Source: Bacteroidales bacterium
Lineage (GTDB): Bacteria > Bacteroidota > Bacteroidia > Bacteroidales > Marinilabiliaceae
Assembly: GCA_024401395.1 (NCBI GenBank)
Contig: JAKSLD010000022.1
Span: forward strand, 1-57,516
Length of the DNA: 57,516 nucleotides
Direction of reading: 5' to 3'
Positions 44,276-51,838 of the stretch are shown piece by piece (position 1 is the stretch's first letter; each line of letters opens with the position of its first letter). Both the position numbers and the translations under genes were made by a program. The notes under the pieces are model-generated. The model did not search any database. It was given only the letters and a program-made list of their open reading frames with translations, and was not told the DNA's origin.

Positions 44276-44971
44276 TTATAGGCGGTTCATACTGATGATC
44301 TCGCCAGTGAGGTCGCGCACGATAATCGTGTCGCTCTGCATTGTAAAGGGATGAGGTGCGACGAAGCGAACCTCGTGGGAGCTAGGGAAGTCTATTTCGC
44401 GGAAATGGTTGAATCGGCCCTGCTTGCCAAGGTTAGTATATTTCCAGTCGAAGCTACCCGAGTTGAGTTTCATTTTTCCGATGAATCCTACAGTGCCAAT
44501 GTATGCGAAACCTCCGCGGATGAGAGGTTTAGAGAACGAGAAGCCCTCCACCTCGGTCTGCCAAACCTTTTTGCCAGTTTCCAAGTTGATTCGGCTTACG
44601 ATAGAACCTGTACCACTTTGGTTGACATCGGTATAGAAAATGAACAAATCCTGTTGTCTCTGAAGGAAATACAATTGTTCGATAGGGTATTCATTACCGA
44701 GAGAGAATCTGTATTCGCCATTAGTGTTGTAGACCTTACCGTCAGCCGACACTCGGAAGCGAGTGCCATCGAGGTAGATGATAAGAGTATCAGGGTCTGG
44801 CCACTTAGAATAGCGAGCCTCCATAGCGTATGCCCCCTTGTCGTTATCGGCAATAGGTATAATGCCGCGGAGGTCAGACTTTCCCTTGTCTGCCTTTTTG
44901 TAAAATAAATTACAGCTCGCCATCATCAGCGAGGTTGCAATTAATAATATGTATGTGCAAAGATGCTTCAT
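44276..44971 (-). CDS. Lipoprotein of PQQ-like propeller appearance, unknown function
   Basis: 231 residues. Signal peptide with lipobox LMMASC (Cys about 20). The body resembles outer-surface beta-propeller lipoproteins: RYSKWPDPDTLIIYLDGTRF, YTDVNQSGTGSIVSRINLET, GKKVWQTEVEGFSFSKPLI and GGFAYIGTVGFIGKMKLNSG, the last two resembling PQQ-like repeat blades. No named domain is certain. It is second gene of the DJ-1-lipoprotein-thiS-thiE operon, 14 bases after the DJ-1 gene, but a link to thiamine is not obvious. Confidence 0.72.
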   Translation of the reverse strand: MKHLCTYILLIATSLMMASCNLFYKKADKGKSDLRGIIPIADNDKGAYAMEARYSKWPDPDTLIIYLDGTRFRVSADGKVYNTNGEYRFSLGNEYPIEQLYFLQRQQDLFIFYTDVNQSGTGSIVSRINLETGKKVWQTEVEGFSFSKPLIRGGFAYIGTVGFIGKMKLNSGSFDWKYTNLGKQGRFNHFREIDFPSSHEVRFVAPHPFTMQSDTIIVRDLTGEIISMNRL

Positions 44972-44985
44972 CTTTGTCAGGATAG

Positions 44986-45543
44986 TTATATTATAAACTG
45001 AATAGTTTCGGCCAGTTTATTGGCGGTCTCCTCATCGTGAAGGAATTCCACCATAGCCAAGCCCAGTTCGAAAGCTGCGCCAGCGCCCTTGCCAGTAATT
45101 ATGTTGCCATCGGCTACGGCGTGTTGCTTCAATACGGTAGCGCCCTTGAGGTCCTGTTCAAATCCAGGGAAGCAAGTTGCGTTACGCCCGTTGAGCAATC
45201 CCTTTTTGCCGAGAATCATTGGCGCGGCACAGATAGCAGAGATAAGTTTACCCTCAGCGTTCAGTCGGTCTATTATATTGTGGACTGCAGGGCAAGCATC
45301 GAGATTCTTTGTGCCAGGCATACCACCTGGGAGGAATACGCCATCCAGCTGTTCTATATTGACGTTGGAGATTAAGTCGTCAGCGATGATGCGGACATTG
45401 TGAGAGCTAGTGACCTCCAGGTCGTTATCTTTGATGCTTATCAACAACACATTGTCGCCTACGCGGCGAAGAAGGTCTACAGGAACGAGGGCCTCTGATT
45501 CCTCGAAACCGTCTGCGAGTAAAGCTATTACATTATGTGCCAT
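44986..45543 (-). CDS. DJ-1/PfpI (ThiJ)-family protein
   Basis: 185 residues. DJ-1 fold: VIALLADGFEESEALVPVDL (Glu in EESEA), DGVFLPGGMPGTKNLDACP, KLISAICAAPMILGKKGLLN with the nucleophile Cys in AICAAP, and ITGKGAGAAFELGLAMVEFL. Members act as glyoxalase III/chaperone-type or thiol enzymes. In the DJ-1 to thiE operon it is first, with the promoter box at 45567-45574. The historical name ThiJ came from similar thiamine-linked contexts, but a role in thiamine synthesis is unproven. Confidence 0.93.
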   Translation of the reverse strand: MAHNVIALLADGFEESEALVPVDLLRRVGDNVLLISIKDNDLEVTSSHNVRIIADDLISNVNIEQLDGVFLPGGMPGTKNLDACPAVHNIIDRLNAEGKLISAICAAPMILGKKGLLNGRNATCFPGFEQDLKGATVLKQHAVADGNIITGKGAGAAFELGLAMVEFLHDEETANKLAETIQFII

Positions 45544-45566
45544 GATACCATATGATTTTTATCGTG

Positions 45567-45574
45567 CAAATATA
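45567..45574 (-). promoter_or_regulatory. -7 box (TATATTTG) of the DJ-1/thiS/thiE operon
   Basis: Exact TAnnTTTG match on the minus strand, 23 bases before the ATG. Confidence 0.6.
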
Positions 45575-45645
45575 ACATTATTTTTAAGGCTTTTTAACTG
45601 TTTGGGAAGATTTTTTTTGCTCTTTATGATGGAATGCGTGTGCGG

Positions 45646-46299
45646 CTATTTTACATATTCGAAGACTATGCTGATTACGTACTCAGAATCTATCTTTTTG
45701 CCGTTTTCCACAGCAGGAACCCATCTCCAGTCCTCAGGGATTTTTTTCATTGCGTTGATGACAGACTGATTAAAATCCTCTTTAGAAAAGCGTGTTATAT
45801 GGTAGCCTGTGTATTCCCCCTTAGAATTAATGTGCAAAGCCACATCTACCTGACAATTCTTAAATTCGCCACGTTCACGCAACGGGTATGTAGTTCTGGA
45901 GCATATATAATGGCGGATATGGAGCGGGCTGCCCAGAAAGATTGCGGGATAATTGTCCTCTGAGTATTTATGTCCGATATGAGGAAGGATTTTCAGCGGT
46001 TTTTCCGTATCGTAGTTATATTCAAGTTCCAATTCGTTGTCGGAAGTATAGAATTGCCATATGCCAGTTCGTTTACCGTCGGTGTATTGTCCTTGTTCAA
46101 TGGCATCCTTTTTCAGGAACAAAGCATATTTGCCGTGTTTGATGCGGGTATCAGATGCAAGTACGTGAAACTTAGCCTTGTAGCATAAAGTATCTATGCT
46201 GCAAGCAATGACCCTCTTGTTCTTAGGGGGGGCGGCATTAGCCCATGCCAGAGACAGTAGGGTCGTTAATAATATCAAGAGCAGGTATCTGCTTGTCAT
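45646..46299 (-). CDS. Secreted protein with C-terminal TonB-like domain
   Basis: 217 residues. Signal peptide (YLLLILLTTLLSLAWANAAP). The middle has MORN/YwqK-like repeats (KHGKYALFLKKDAIEQGQYT, DGKRTGIWQFYTSDNELELE). The C-terminal third matches the TonB C-terminal fold (FKNCQVDVALHINSKGEYTG, FNQSVINAMKKIPEDWRWVP). Unlike an energising TonB it has a cleavable-looking signal rather than a long TM anchor plus Pro-rich linker, so it may be a periplasmic accessory rather than a TonB of the ExbBD system. Its own promoter box lies at 46329-46336. Confidence 0.75.
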   Translation of the reverse strand: MTSRYLLLILLTTLLSLAWANAAPPKNKRVIACSIDTLCYKAKFHVLASDTRIKHGKYALFLKKDAIEQGQYTDGKRTGIWQFYTSDNELELEYNYDTEKPLKILPHIGHKYSEDNYPAIFLGSPLHIRHYICSRTTYPLRERGEFKNCQVDVALHINSKGEYTGYHITRFSKEDFNQSVINAMKKIPEDWRWVPAVENGKKIDSEYVISIVFEYVK

Positions 46300-46328
46300 C
46301 TATTATTGTTGTTCTGTTGTTGATACAA

Positions 46329-46336
46329 CAAAGATA
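46329..46336 (-). promoter_or_regulatory. -7 box (TATCTTTG) of the TonB-domain gene
   Basis: Exact TAnnTTTG match on the minus strand, 29 bases before the ATG. Confidence 0.6.
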
Positions 46337-46370
46337 GCAGATTAGAGTGAGCTTTGCAATAGGGTAAAAA

Positions 46371-46419
46371 ATAAAAAAAAACACATCCAGTCAACCCCTA
46401 GCGGGCTGTCTGGGCGTGT
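46371..46419 (-). terminator. Terminator of the DUF3244-like gene
   Basis: Long imperfect hairpin: arms 46381-46397 and 46403-46419 (17 bases each, three mismatches and one G-U). On the minus strand it is followed by a run of T (complement of the A run ending at 46380). Confidence 0.7.
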
Positions 46420-46505
46420 CACACATGTTGTTATCTATAAGCGTATGAAAAAGGATTCTTTTCTATGCTTTTTGGGGTGTAGCTGCTAGACAGCAGGTGT
46501 CGCTA

Positions 46506-46874
46506 TTAGCGAACAACCTTGCCGTCTACTACTACGAAAGTCTTGCTGACATCCTGACCCTTGCGGAGCTTGAAGTTTACAGTGTAAGCACCATCCTCAA
46601 GATTAGCGATGTCGAGGAGATACTGAGCAGCCTTAAGTTTAGCAACTCGCTTAGAGACGAAAACCAAGTTACCGTCCTCGCTAGTGATCTCCATGTTAGT
46701 AATTACGTTATCTGTCTTCTTTGCGTCTACAGAAACAACTGCGATATTCTCGAAACGGTAGTTGTTGATGAAGACCTTAGCCTCAGCCTTAGCGTCAGAC
46801 TTTGCAGAAGCTGCGACTGTTGTGAAAGCGCAAGCTGCGAGAGCAGCGAACTTGATAACATTGAATGTTTTCAT
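46506..46874 (-). CDS. Small secreted DUF3244-like protein
   Basis: 122 residues. Signal peptide (MKTFNVIKFAALAACAFTTV then AASA). The mature part is one beta-sandwich-like domain: NMEITSEDGNLVFVSKRVAK, AAQYLLDIANLEDGAYTVNF and SKTFVVVDGKVVR. The ending LEDGAYTVNF ... DGKVVR resembles the last strands of T9SS-type sorting or DUF3244 domains found in Bacteroidetes secreted proteins. Codon use is strongly biased toward GCA/GCT and AAG, implying good expression. Monocistronic with its own terminator; promoter box at 46972-46979. Confidence 0.72.
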   Translation of the reverse strand: MKTFNVIKFAALAACAFTTVAASAKSDAKAEAKVFINNYRFENIAVVSVDAKKTDNVITNMEITSEDGNLVFVSKRVAKLKAAQYLLDIANLEDGAYTVNFKLRKGQDVSKTFVVVDGKVVR

Positions 46875-46971
46875 AACTCTTAAAGTTGTAAGTTGTTTGT
46901 AATTCTTTTAACTAACTGTTGTCTATGTCTTGTCTTGATGACTTGGAATTATTTCCTTCATCTTGACACTG

Positions 46972-46979
46972 CAAAGTTA
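46972..46979 (-). promoter_or_regulatory. -7 box (TAACTTTG) of the DUF3244-like gene
   Basis: Exact consensus on the minus strand. The leader of about 95 bases is longer than for neighbouring genes. Confidence 0.5.
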
Positions 46980-47182
46980 TAGGGAAATATGGCGAAATGG
47001 TGTTAATCTGTAAGGTGTGTAAGGTTAATACTTGTTACTCTGTTAATGGATGTTTATTTTGAGGGGAGACGGAGGGTGTTAGAGGGTTGTCGGGGCTCTA
47101 TTTGTGCGCTAATGTTAACGAGATTGAGATTTCTTTTGCGTAGTTTAATTATAGTCAGGTGTTGTCAGGCGATATAAAATAA

Positions 47183-47211
47183 CAAAAGCCACCTATATAA
47201 GGAGGCTTTTG
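47183..47211. terminator. Terminator after the nucleotidyltransferase gene
   Basis: CAAAAGCC (47183-47190) and GGCTTTTG (47204-47211) pair, with an inner CCT/AGG stem. Symmetric, so it can act on either strand. It lies about 70 bases past the minus-strand nucleotidyltransferase stop. Confidence 0.7.
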
Positions 47212-47279
47212 TATGATGAAATGTTAAAATCGGCTTTTCGGCTTACGTTTTGTAAGAGAAAAGGTGCGTGTTTCTTAGA

Positions 47280-48185
47280 TTAGAAAAGCTTGCTAGGGTA
47301 TTCGCCGGCAGCGATGAGAGCGTTGATTTTATCGACTACGCCCTGGCGGTCGGCAGCGTAAGTTACGCCGAACCACTTAGAAGTAGTATCGAGAACCTCT
47401 ACGGTAGCTGTACCCTCAGTAATGAGCTTATTGACCATCAAAGGAATATAATACTCGCTCTTGAGCTGAGAGCCATTCTCCTTGAGCCACTCTACGAAAT
47501 AAGAAGTAGAATATTCGAAGTAATCAGGAGTGAAGCCCCACATATTCATAGATACAGGAGTGTTATCGTCGATAGCGACCCACTTACCCTCCTCGTCCTT
47601 GTAGCATACAGGGCCATCGACGCGCATAATCTCGGTGCGCTCGACTACAGTCTGCAAGTGATTGTTGGCATCAGTAGAGCAGATACCGCGAGCTACAGTA
47701 CCACTCTCAGAAAGAGTATTACCTACGCGGAAGCCCACCATACAATATTTATTCTTGATACCGTCGGCCAAATCAGAAAGATACTTGCCCAAAACAGCGA
47801 AAGAGTCGCGACCATAGAAATCGTCGGCATTGATAACAGCGAAAGGCTCCTTGATAGCATCCTTACCCATAAGGACAGCGTGGTTAGTACCCCAAGGCTT
47901 AGTGCGCTCCTCTGGGCACTTGAAGCCAGCAGGGAGGTCGTTGATATCCTGGAATACCACCTCGACAGGGATATGATTCTGGTACTTAGATAGAACTTTA
48001 GCGCGGAAGTCATCCTCGAAAGACTTACGGATAACGAACACAATTTTTCCGAAGCCGGCGCGCATAGCATCGAAAACGGAATAATCCATAATTGTCTCGC
48101 CGTTAGGGCCGAGGCCATCGAGCTGCTTGAGACCGCCATAACGGCTACCCATACCAGCAGCGAGTACGAAAAGTGTAGGTTTCAT
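47280..48185 (-). CDS. Sugar-phosphate nucleotidyltransferase family protein
   Basis: 301 residues. The nucleotide-binding signature LAAGMGSRYGGLKQLDGLGP at residues 8-27 and MDYSVFDAMRAGFGKIVFVI match NTP_transferase enzymes that build NDP-sugars or activate small polar groups. Further features are NHAVLMGKDAIKEPFAVINA, DDFYGRDSFAVLGKYL and WFGVTYAADRQGVVDKINAL. This subgroup (GLKQxxxxGPNGE) is common in Bacteroidales, often near phosphotransferases, but no such neighbour exists here; the sugar is unknown. Promoter box at 48229-48236. Confidence 0.88.
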   Translation of the reverse strand: MKPTLFVLAAGMGSRYGGLKQLDGLGPNGETIMDYSVFDAMRAGFGKIVFVIRKSFEDDFRAKVLSKYQNHIPVEVVFQDINDLPAGFKCPEERTKPWGTNHAVLMGKDAIKEPFAVINADDFYGRDSFAVLGKYLSDLADGIKNKYCMVGFRVGNTLSESGTVARGICSTDANNHLQTVVERTEIMRVDGPVCYKDEEGKWVAIDDNTPVSMNMWGFTPDYFEYSTSYFVEWLKENGSQLKSEYYIPLMVNKLITEGTATVEVLDTTSKWFGVTYAADRQGVVDKINALIAAGEYPSKLF

Positions 48186-48228
48186 TCTTATGATGTTGTT
48201 TGATATATTTAAGTTGAATAATTGAATA

Positions 48229-48236
48229 CAAAGGTA
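48229..48236 (-). promoter_or_regulatory. -7 box (TACCTTTG) of the nucleotidyltransferase gene
   Basis: Exact consensus on the minus strand, 43 bases before the ATG. Confidence 0.6.
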
Positions 48237-48341
48237 TTGCTTTTTAGGGAATATGGGAGAAGGAGCGAATAAAAAGTCGAAAACGTAGCCTTTTTAGCAC
48301 GGTTGCGTATATAATATAGTAATCATAAATACAGCAACATT

Positions 48342-48584
48342 ATGAATATACTTATTACTTGCCTTATTGGCTTTTTGGTAGGTAGCTTAGCTGCCTTTAT
48401 TATGAAGATCAAGGGAATTCCTTGGTACATTGACATACTAGTAGGTATTGGCGGCAGTTGGGTCGGCAATTGGGCGGCAGGACAACTAGGAATCGGAGTA
48501 GAAGGTAGTATACCATCATTCATTTGTGCTACTGTCGGTGCTGCTGCGATTCTTTGGGTAGTATCTTTGTTCAAGAAGAAGTAA
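48342..48584 (+). CDS. GlsB/YeaQ/YmgE-family small membrane protein
   Basis: 80 residues with three hydrophobic segments and the transglycosylase-associated-protein signature: LIGFLVGSLAAFIMKIKG, WYIDILVGIGGSWVGNWA and CATVGAAAILWVVSLFKKK. The family is often stress-induced; the biochemical role is unknown. An antisense ORF of similar size exists, but this frame matches the family. It is monocistronic and followed by a good terminator. Confidence 0.9.
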   Translation: MNILITCLIGFLVGSLAAFIMKIKGIPWYIDILVGIGGSWVGNWAAGQLGIGVEGSIPSFICATVGAAAILWVVSLFKKK

Positions 48585-48615
48585 ATAAAGTATACCTATA
48601 TATAATATAGGAGAG

Positions 48616-48650
48616 GGAGCATACCTTATATATAGGTATGCTCCTTCTTT
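48616..48650 (+). terminator. Terminator of the GlsB-like gene
   Basis: GGAGCATACC (48616-48625) pairs perfectly with GGTATGCTCC (48635-48644), followed by a T-rich stretch. Confidence 0.85.
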
Positions 48651-48687
48651 GTTGTTGGTAGGGTCGAGGTCAGCGTCTGCATACGGT

Positions 48688-48734
48688 CTGGTATAAGAGA
48701 AGTATAAGTTTGCTCGCAATTTTTTTATTGTGGA
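48688..48734 (+). repeat. Dispersed intergenic motif, copy 6 (diverged)
   Basis: Begins CTGGTATAAGAGAAG and contains TTTGCTCGCAATTTTTTTA, nearly matching the copy at 29177. Copy 7 follows 20 bases downstream. Confidence 0.65.
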
Positions 48735-48753
48735 GTCATAGGAAAGGGATAGT

Positions 48754-48797
48754 CTAGTCCTAGGGAAGTCCCTTGTTCATCGTAAATTTTTAATTTG
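48754..48797 (+). repeat. Dispersed intergenic motif, copy 7
   Basis: CTAGTCCTAGGGAAGTCCCT then TGTTCATCGTAAATTTTTAA. It is the closest relative of copy 1 (8957-9004, opposite strand). Confidence 0.75.
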
Positions 48798-48858
48798 AGG
48801 AGTACAAAAGGGAGACGAGAGACAAAGTATGAGAGAAGAAAATTTATTACTGATATTA

Positions 48859-48890
48859 TTTGGAAATGTGAGAAAAAGGTCCTAAATTTG
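48859..48890 (+). promoter_or_regulatory. Promoter of the TonB-dependent receptor gene
   Basis: TTTG (48859-48862), 20 bases, then TAAATTTG (48883-48890): a full match to the Bacteroidota consensus, giving a leader of about 55 bases. No Fur-box was recognised. Confidence 0.75.
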
Positions 48891-48952
48891 AAATAAGAAT
48901 AACGGAAGTGTATATTTCCGGCAGACTACAACCTACTAAATGATAATTTTTT

Positions 48953-51664
48953 ATGAAACGACTACTATTTTTGCTATGCGCGATTTTCTTGAGTGCGTCA
49001 TTGATGGCACAGAATTCAGGGCTTACAAAAGAGAAGATTATGGAGATGGACACAGAGCAGTTGTCCGACTTGTCATTGGAAGAACTTATGGAGGCGGTGG
49101 AGATACTTGGAGTATCGAGTGTAGACGAGTTCTTTGCGATGATTATGAATAAGAGTGTTACTTCAGCATCCAAGAAAGAAGAAGATTCGTTTGTGTCGCC
49201 ATTGTCATCTACGGTTTTGACAAAAGAAGAGATACGTATGTATGGTGCCACGACCATTGAAGAGGCGTTCAAGTTGATACCTGGCGTTATAGTTCAGCAA
49301 AAGACCAATGGTGTATATGACATTCAGTTGAGAGGCCTTTCAAATATTCCGGACAACAATATGCTACTCTATGCACAGAGCAACAACGTATTGTTGATGG
49401 TAGACGGCAGGGCAGCCTTCAACTATACGACAGGGACCATGAATATAGACCATCTGCCTATTTCCATAGAAGATATAGACAGGATAGAGGTAGTGAGAGG
49501 AGCGTCGTCTGCGCTATATGGCTCGAATGCAGTACAAGGAGTAATCAACATTATTACAGAGAAGCCAAATGTAGACTCAAATGCAGTTGGAGGTTCCTGG
49601 CAGATAGGTTCGCAGAATACCAATATAGTAGACCTAGCCTTCAGGACAGCAGTTTCGGGTAAGCTTTCACTGGGAGCTACATTCAACCTACAGCAGAGGA
49701 ACAGAGTTACAGACAAGCTATATATACACAACAATAACGGCATTATCGGTCTACCAAATGAGGTTGGGTCGTATGTAGATTTCGGTATGGCGCCAGACAA
49801 AGGCAGTATGCCTACTATTTCGATAGCCAATCCAGTTGCCCCTGGTTACTATTCAGTAGCAGAGATAAACAAGATGAAATATGTAGACACCTCATTCGGT
49901 ACGGTTACAGACATTATGGATCCAGAGCGAGGAGAGAGTTTTGAGGACAGATTCCCAGACCCTGATGTAGCGAGGAAGACCGTAGGAGCAAACGGTTATG
50001 TATCCATAGCACTTGCGCCAGAGATGAATATTGACATTACAGGAGGATATGGACAGCAGAGAGTTGCAGATGCTACATTGATAGACAATATATATACTAT
50101 TTCATATCAGCAATTAAAAAATTCCTATATAAACGTAGCGGCTAAATTAAAGAGACTCGATATCAGAGGAAGCTATTATGACAGTTCCAATGAATTTCAG
50201 GTAGGAACACCAGAGCTAAAGCTCAAGGAGAAGCAGTTGCAGGCAATGGTGGCATATGATCATCTTTTTATGATAGGTGATGCGACACTATCATTCCGTC
50301 CCGGTGTTGATTTTCATTGGAATAATTTCTCCGATTATGACAATGAGTTTATCAGGAAGTTCGGCGGCTTTTTGAATTCAGAAGCTACGATGAAATGTAT
50401 AACGCCAAGTGCGAAGCTAGATTTCGGCTATGAAAATTTACGAGGCATCTTTGCAATAAGAGGCGACAAGACCAATATGCCAGACAAGTGGAATATTTCC
50501 AATATGGTATCCGTCAGCTACAAGTTCAATCACAAGAACTTCTTCAGACTGTCGGCGTCGAGAGGTATGCGTTCGGCAGTTTTGATGAATACATCCACAT
50601 CATACGCATGGGACAGGCCATCGATACCAAACAGGATATCATTCACCGGCAATCCCGATGCAGAGATAATGCACATTGACAATTTTGAGATAGGCTATCG
50701 TGCGAGACCAACAAACTCGATGATTATAGATTTAGAGTTCTTCACGTCAAAATCGAAGAATTATGGAGAGTTGATGAGTACATCATCGCAGATGGAGATG
50801 AGTTCCAATCAGTTAATTGAAGGTATAGGTTTTTATGGCAATGCTGCAGAGGGGGTATCCATACCAATTACATCTATTTTGCAAGCGTTAGAGATATCCT
50901 CGTACGTAAAATATACAGAGATACCATCAGAAGCAATACAAAGAGGAGTTTCGTTCGGTATGGACTGGAATATGTCGAAAATGCTGATGGCTAAGGTTAA
51001 TCTGAACTGGCAGTCGACAAAGATAGACAACTATTTCGTGTACAATCAGGCAGCGAACATATCAGAACAGATAAATGCGGCGCCGACATCACCAGAGAAT
51101 GCAGTCAGCATGCCAGGCGACACGCAGCTACAATTTGACAAAAACAGCTGTATGGGCAGACTATTCACATTCAGTCATGAATTAGTGTCTGTCATGAAAG
51201 AAGTTGGTTCAGATCTAAGTAATCCAACAGTTCAGTCTGCGATACAAGGAGTTATGAAAAAGCTAGTAGATAGTGGGGTATTCTATCTAAAAGAGAAATC
51301 GGCGCAAGAATTTATTCTTGGATTAAAGAGTGATGCCTATACATATCCTGCATTTGAAAATGGGCATAAGCATAAAGCTACACCATCATTCTACGGCTCG
51401 GTAGGACTATATTTTCACCCAGACCAGACATGGAATGTAGCTACGACACTGAATTTCATGTCAGAGAGAGAATATCAGACCGTGTATGGAGTAGAGAAGC
51501 TAGCTCCTAGATGCACGGTAGACATGAAAGTCGGCTATAAGCCAAACAACAGAGTAGAAGTATTTTTCAATGCGAGAAATTTACTGAACAACCAGAAGCG
51601 AGAGTTCAGCTATGCCGATAAGATAGGCGGTATTTATATGGCTGGAGTCACATTTGGTTTATAA
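48953..51664 (+). CDS. TonB-dependent outer-membrane receptor
   Basis: 903 residues. Signal peptide (LLFLLCAIFLSASLMAQ), then an acidic region of about 55 residues (KIMEMDTEQLSDLSLEELME) and a plug domain: SPLSSTVLTKEEIRMYGATT, EEAFKLIPGVIVQQ, VDGRAAFNYTTG and RIEVVRGASSALYGSNAVQG. The barrel ends RVEVFFNARNLLNNQKREFS and the aromatic C-terminus VTFGL. No N-terminal CarboxypepD_reg domain and no SusD partner, so an iron/heme/cobalamin-type importer is likelier than a glycan one; the ligand is unproven. Monocistronic, with promoter and terminator. Confidence 0.93.
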   Translation: MKRLLFLLCAIFLSASLMAQNSGLTKEKIMEMDTEQLSDLSLEELMEAVEILGVSSVDEFFAMIMNKSVTSASKKEEDSFVSPLSSTVLTKEEIRMYGATTIEEAFKLIPGVIVQQKTNGVYDIQLRGLSNIPDNNMLLYAQSNNVLLMVDGRAAFNYTTGTMNIDHLPISIEDIDRIEVVRGASSALYGSNAVQGVINIITEKPNVDSNAVGGSWQIGSQNTNIVDLAFRTAVSGKLSLGATFNLQQRNRVTDKLYIHNNNGIIGLPNEVGSYVDFGMAPDKGSMPTISIANPVAPGYYSVAEINKMKYVDTSFGTVTDIMDPERGESFEDRFPDPDVARKTVGANGYVSIALAPEMNIDITGGYGQQRVADATLIDNIYTISYQQLKNSYINVAAKLKRLDIRGSYYDSSNEFQVGTPELKLKEKQLQAMVAYDHLFMIGDATLSFRPGVDFHWNNFSDYDNEFIRKFGGFLNSEATMKCITPSAKLDFGYENLRGIFAIRGDKTNMPDKWNISNMVSVSYKFNHKNFFRLSASRGMRSAVLMNTSTSYAWDRPSIPNRISFTGNPDAEIMHIDNFEIGYRARPTNSMIIDLEFFTSKSKNYGELMSTSSQMEMSSNQLIEGIGFYGNAAEGVSIPITSILQALEISSYVKYTEIPSEAIQRGVSFGMDWNMSKMLMAKVNLNWQSTKIDNYFVYNQAANISEQINAAPTSPENAVSMPGDTQLQFDKNSCMGRLFTFSHELVSVMKEVGSDLSNPTVQSAIQGVMKKLVDSGVFYLKEKSAQEFILGLKSDAYTYPAFENGHKHKATPSFYGSVGLYFHPDQTWNVATTLNFMSEREYQTVYGVEKLAPRCTVDMKVGYKPNNRVEVFFNARNLLNNQKREFSYADKIGGIYMAGVTFGL

Positions 51665-51754
51665 AGAATTAACTAAGAAGATAGTATAGTTAAGGTTGGT
51701 TACCGGGAATAAGAGTGTGATAAAAAAATTCCCAATTTAATGAGTAGAAGAAAA

Positions 51755-51798
51755 GCGGTTAGTAACTTGTGAAAGTCACTAACCGCATTTTCTTTTTT
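51755..51798 (+). terminator. Terminator between the TonB-dependent receptor and bglX-like gene
   Basis: GCGGTTAGT (51755-51763) pairs with ACTAACCGC (51778-51786), followed by a T-rich run. It may serve both convergent genes. Confidence 0.85.
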
Positions 51799-51838
51799 GT
51801 ACTATATATATAGGTATGTGCGTTATACCCTTCTGATA

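Larger units (their letters stand above)
46875..47279. other. Intergenic region between DUF3244-like gene and nucleotidyltransferase
   Basis: About 400 bases. It holds a TAACTTTG box on the minus strand at 46979-46972, about 98 bases before the DUF3244-like ATG, and the terminator at 47183-47211. Nothing else was recognised. Confidence 0.5.
48585..48952. other. Intergenic region upstream of the TonB-dependent receptor
   Basis: About 370 bases holding a terminator (48616-48650), two copies of the dispersed motif in tandem (48688-48734, 48754-48797) and the receptor promoter (48859-48890). No gene. Confidence 0.6.

Noticed and set aside
48323-48574. Minus-strand 83-codon ORF opposite the GlsB-like gene
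   Set aside because: The plus frame matches a known small membrane family. The minus frame is low complexity and unmatched.
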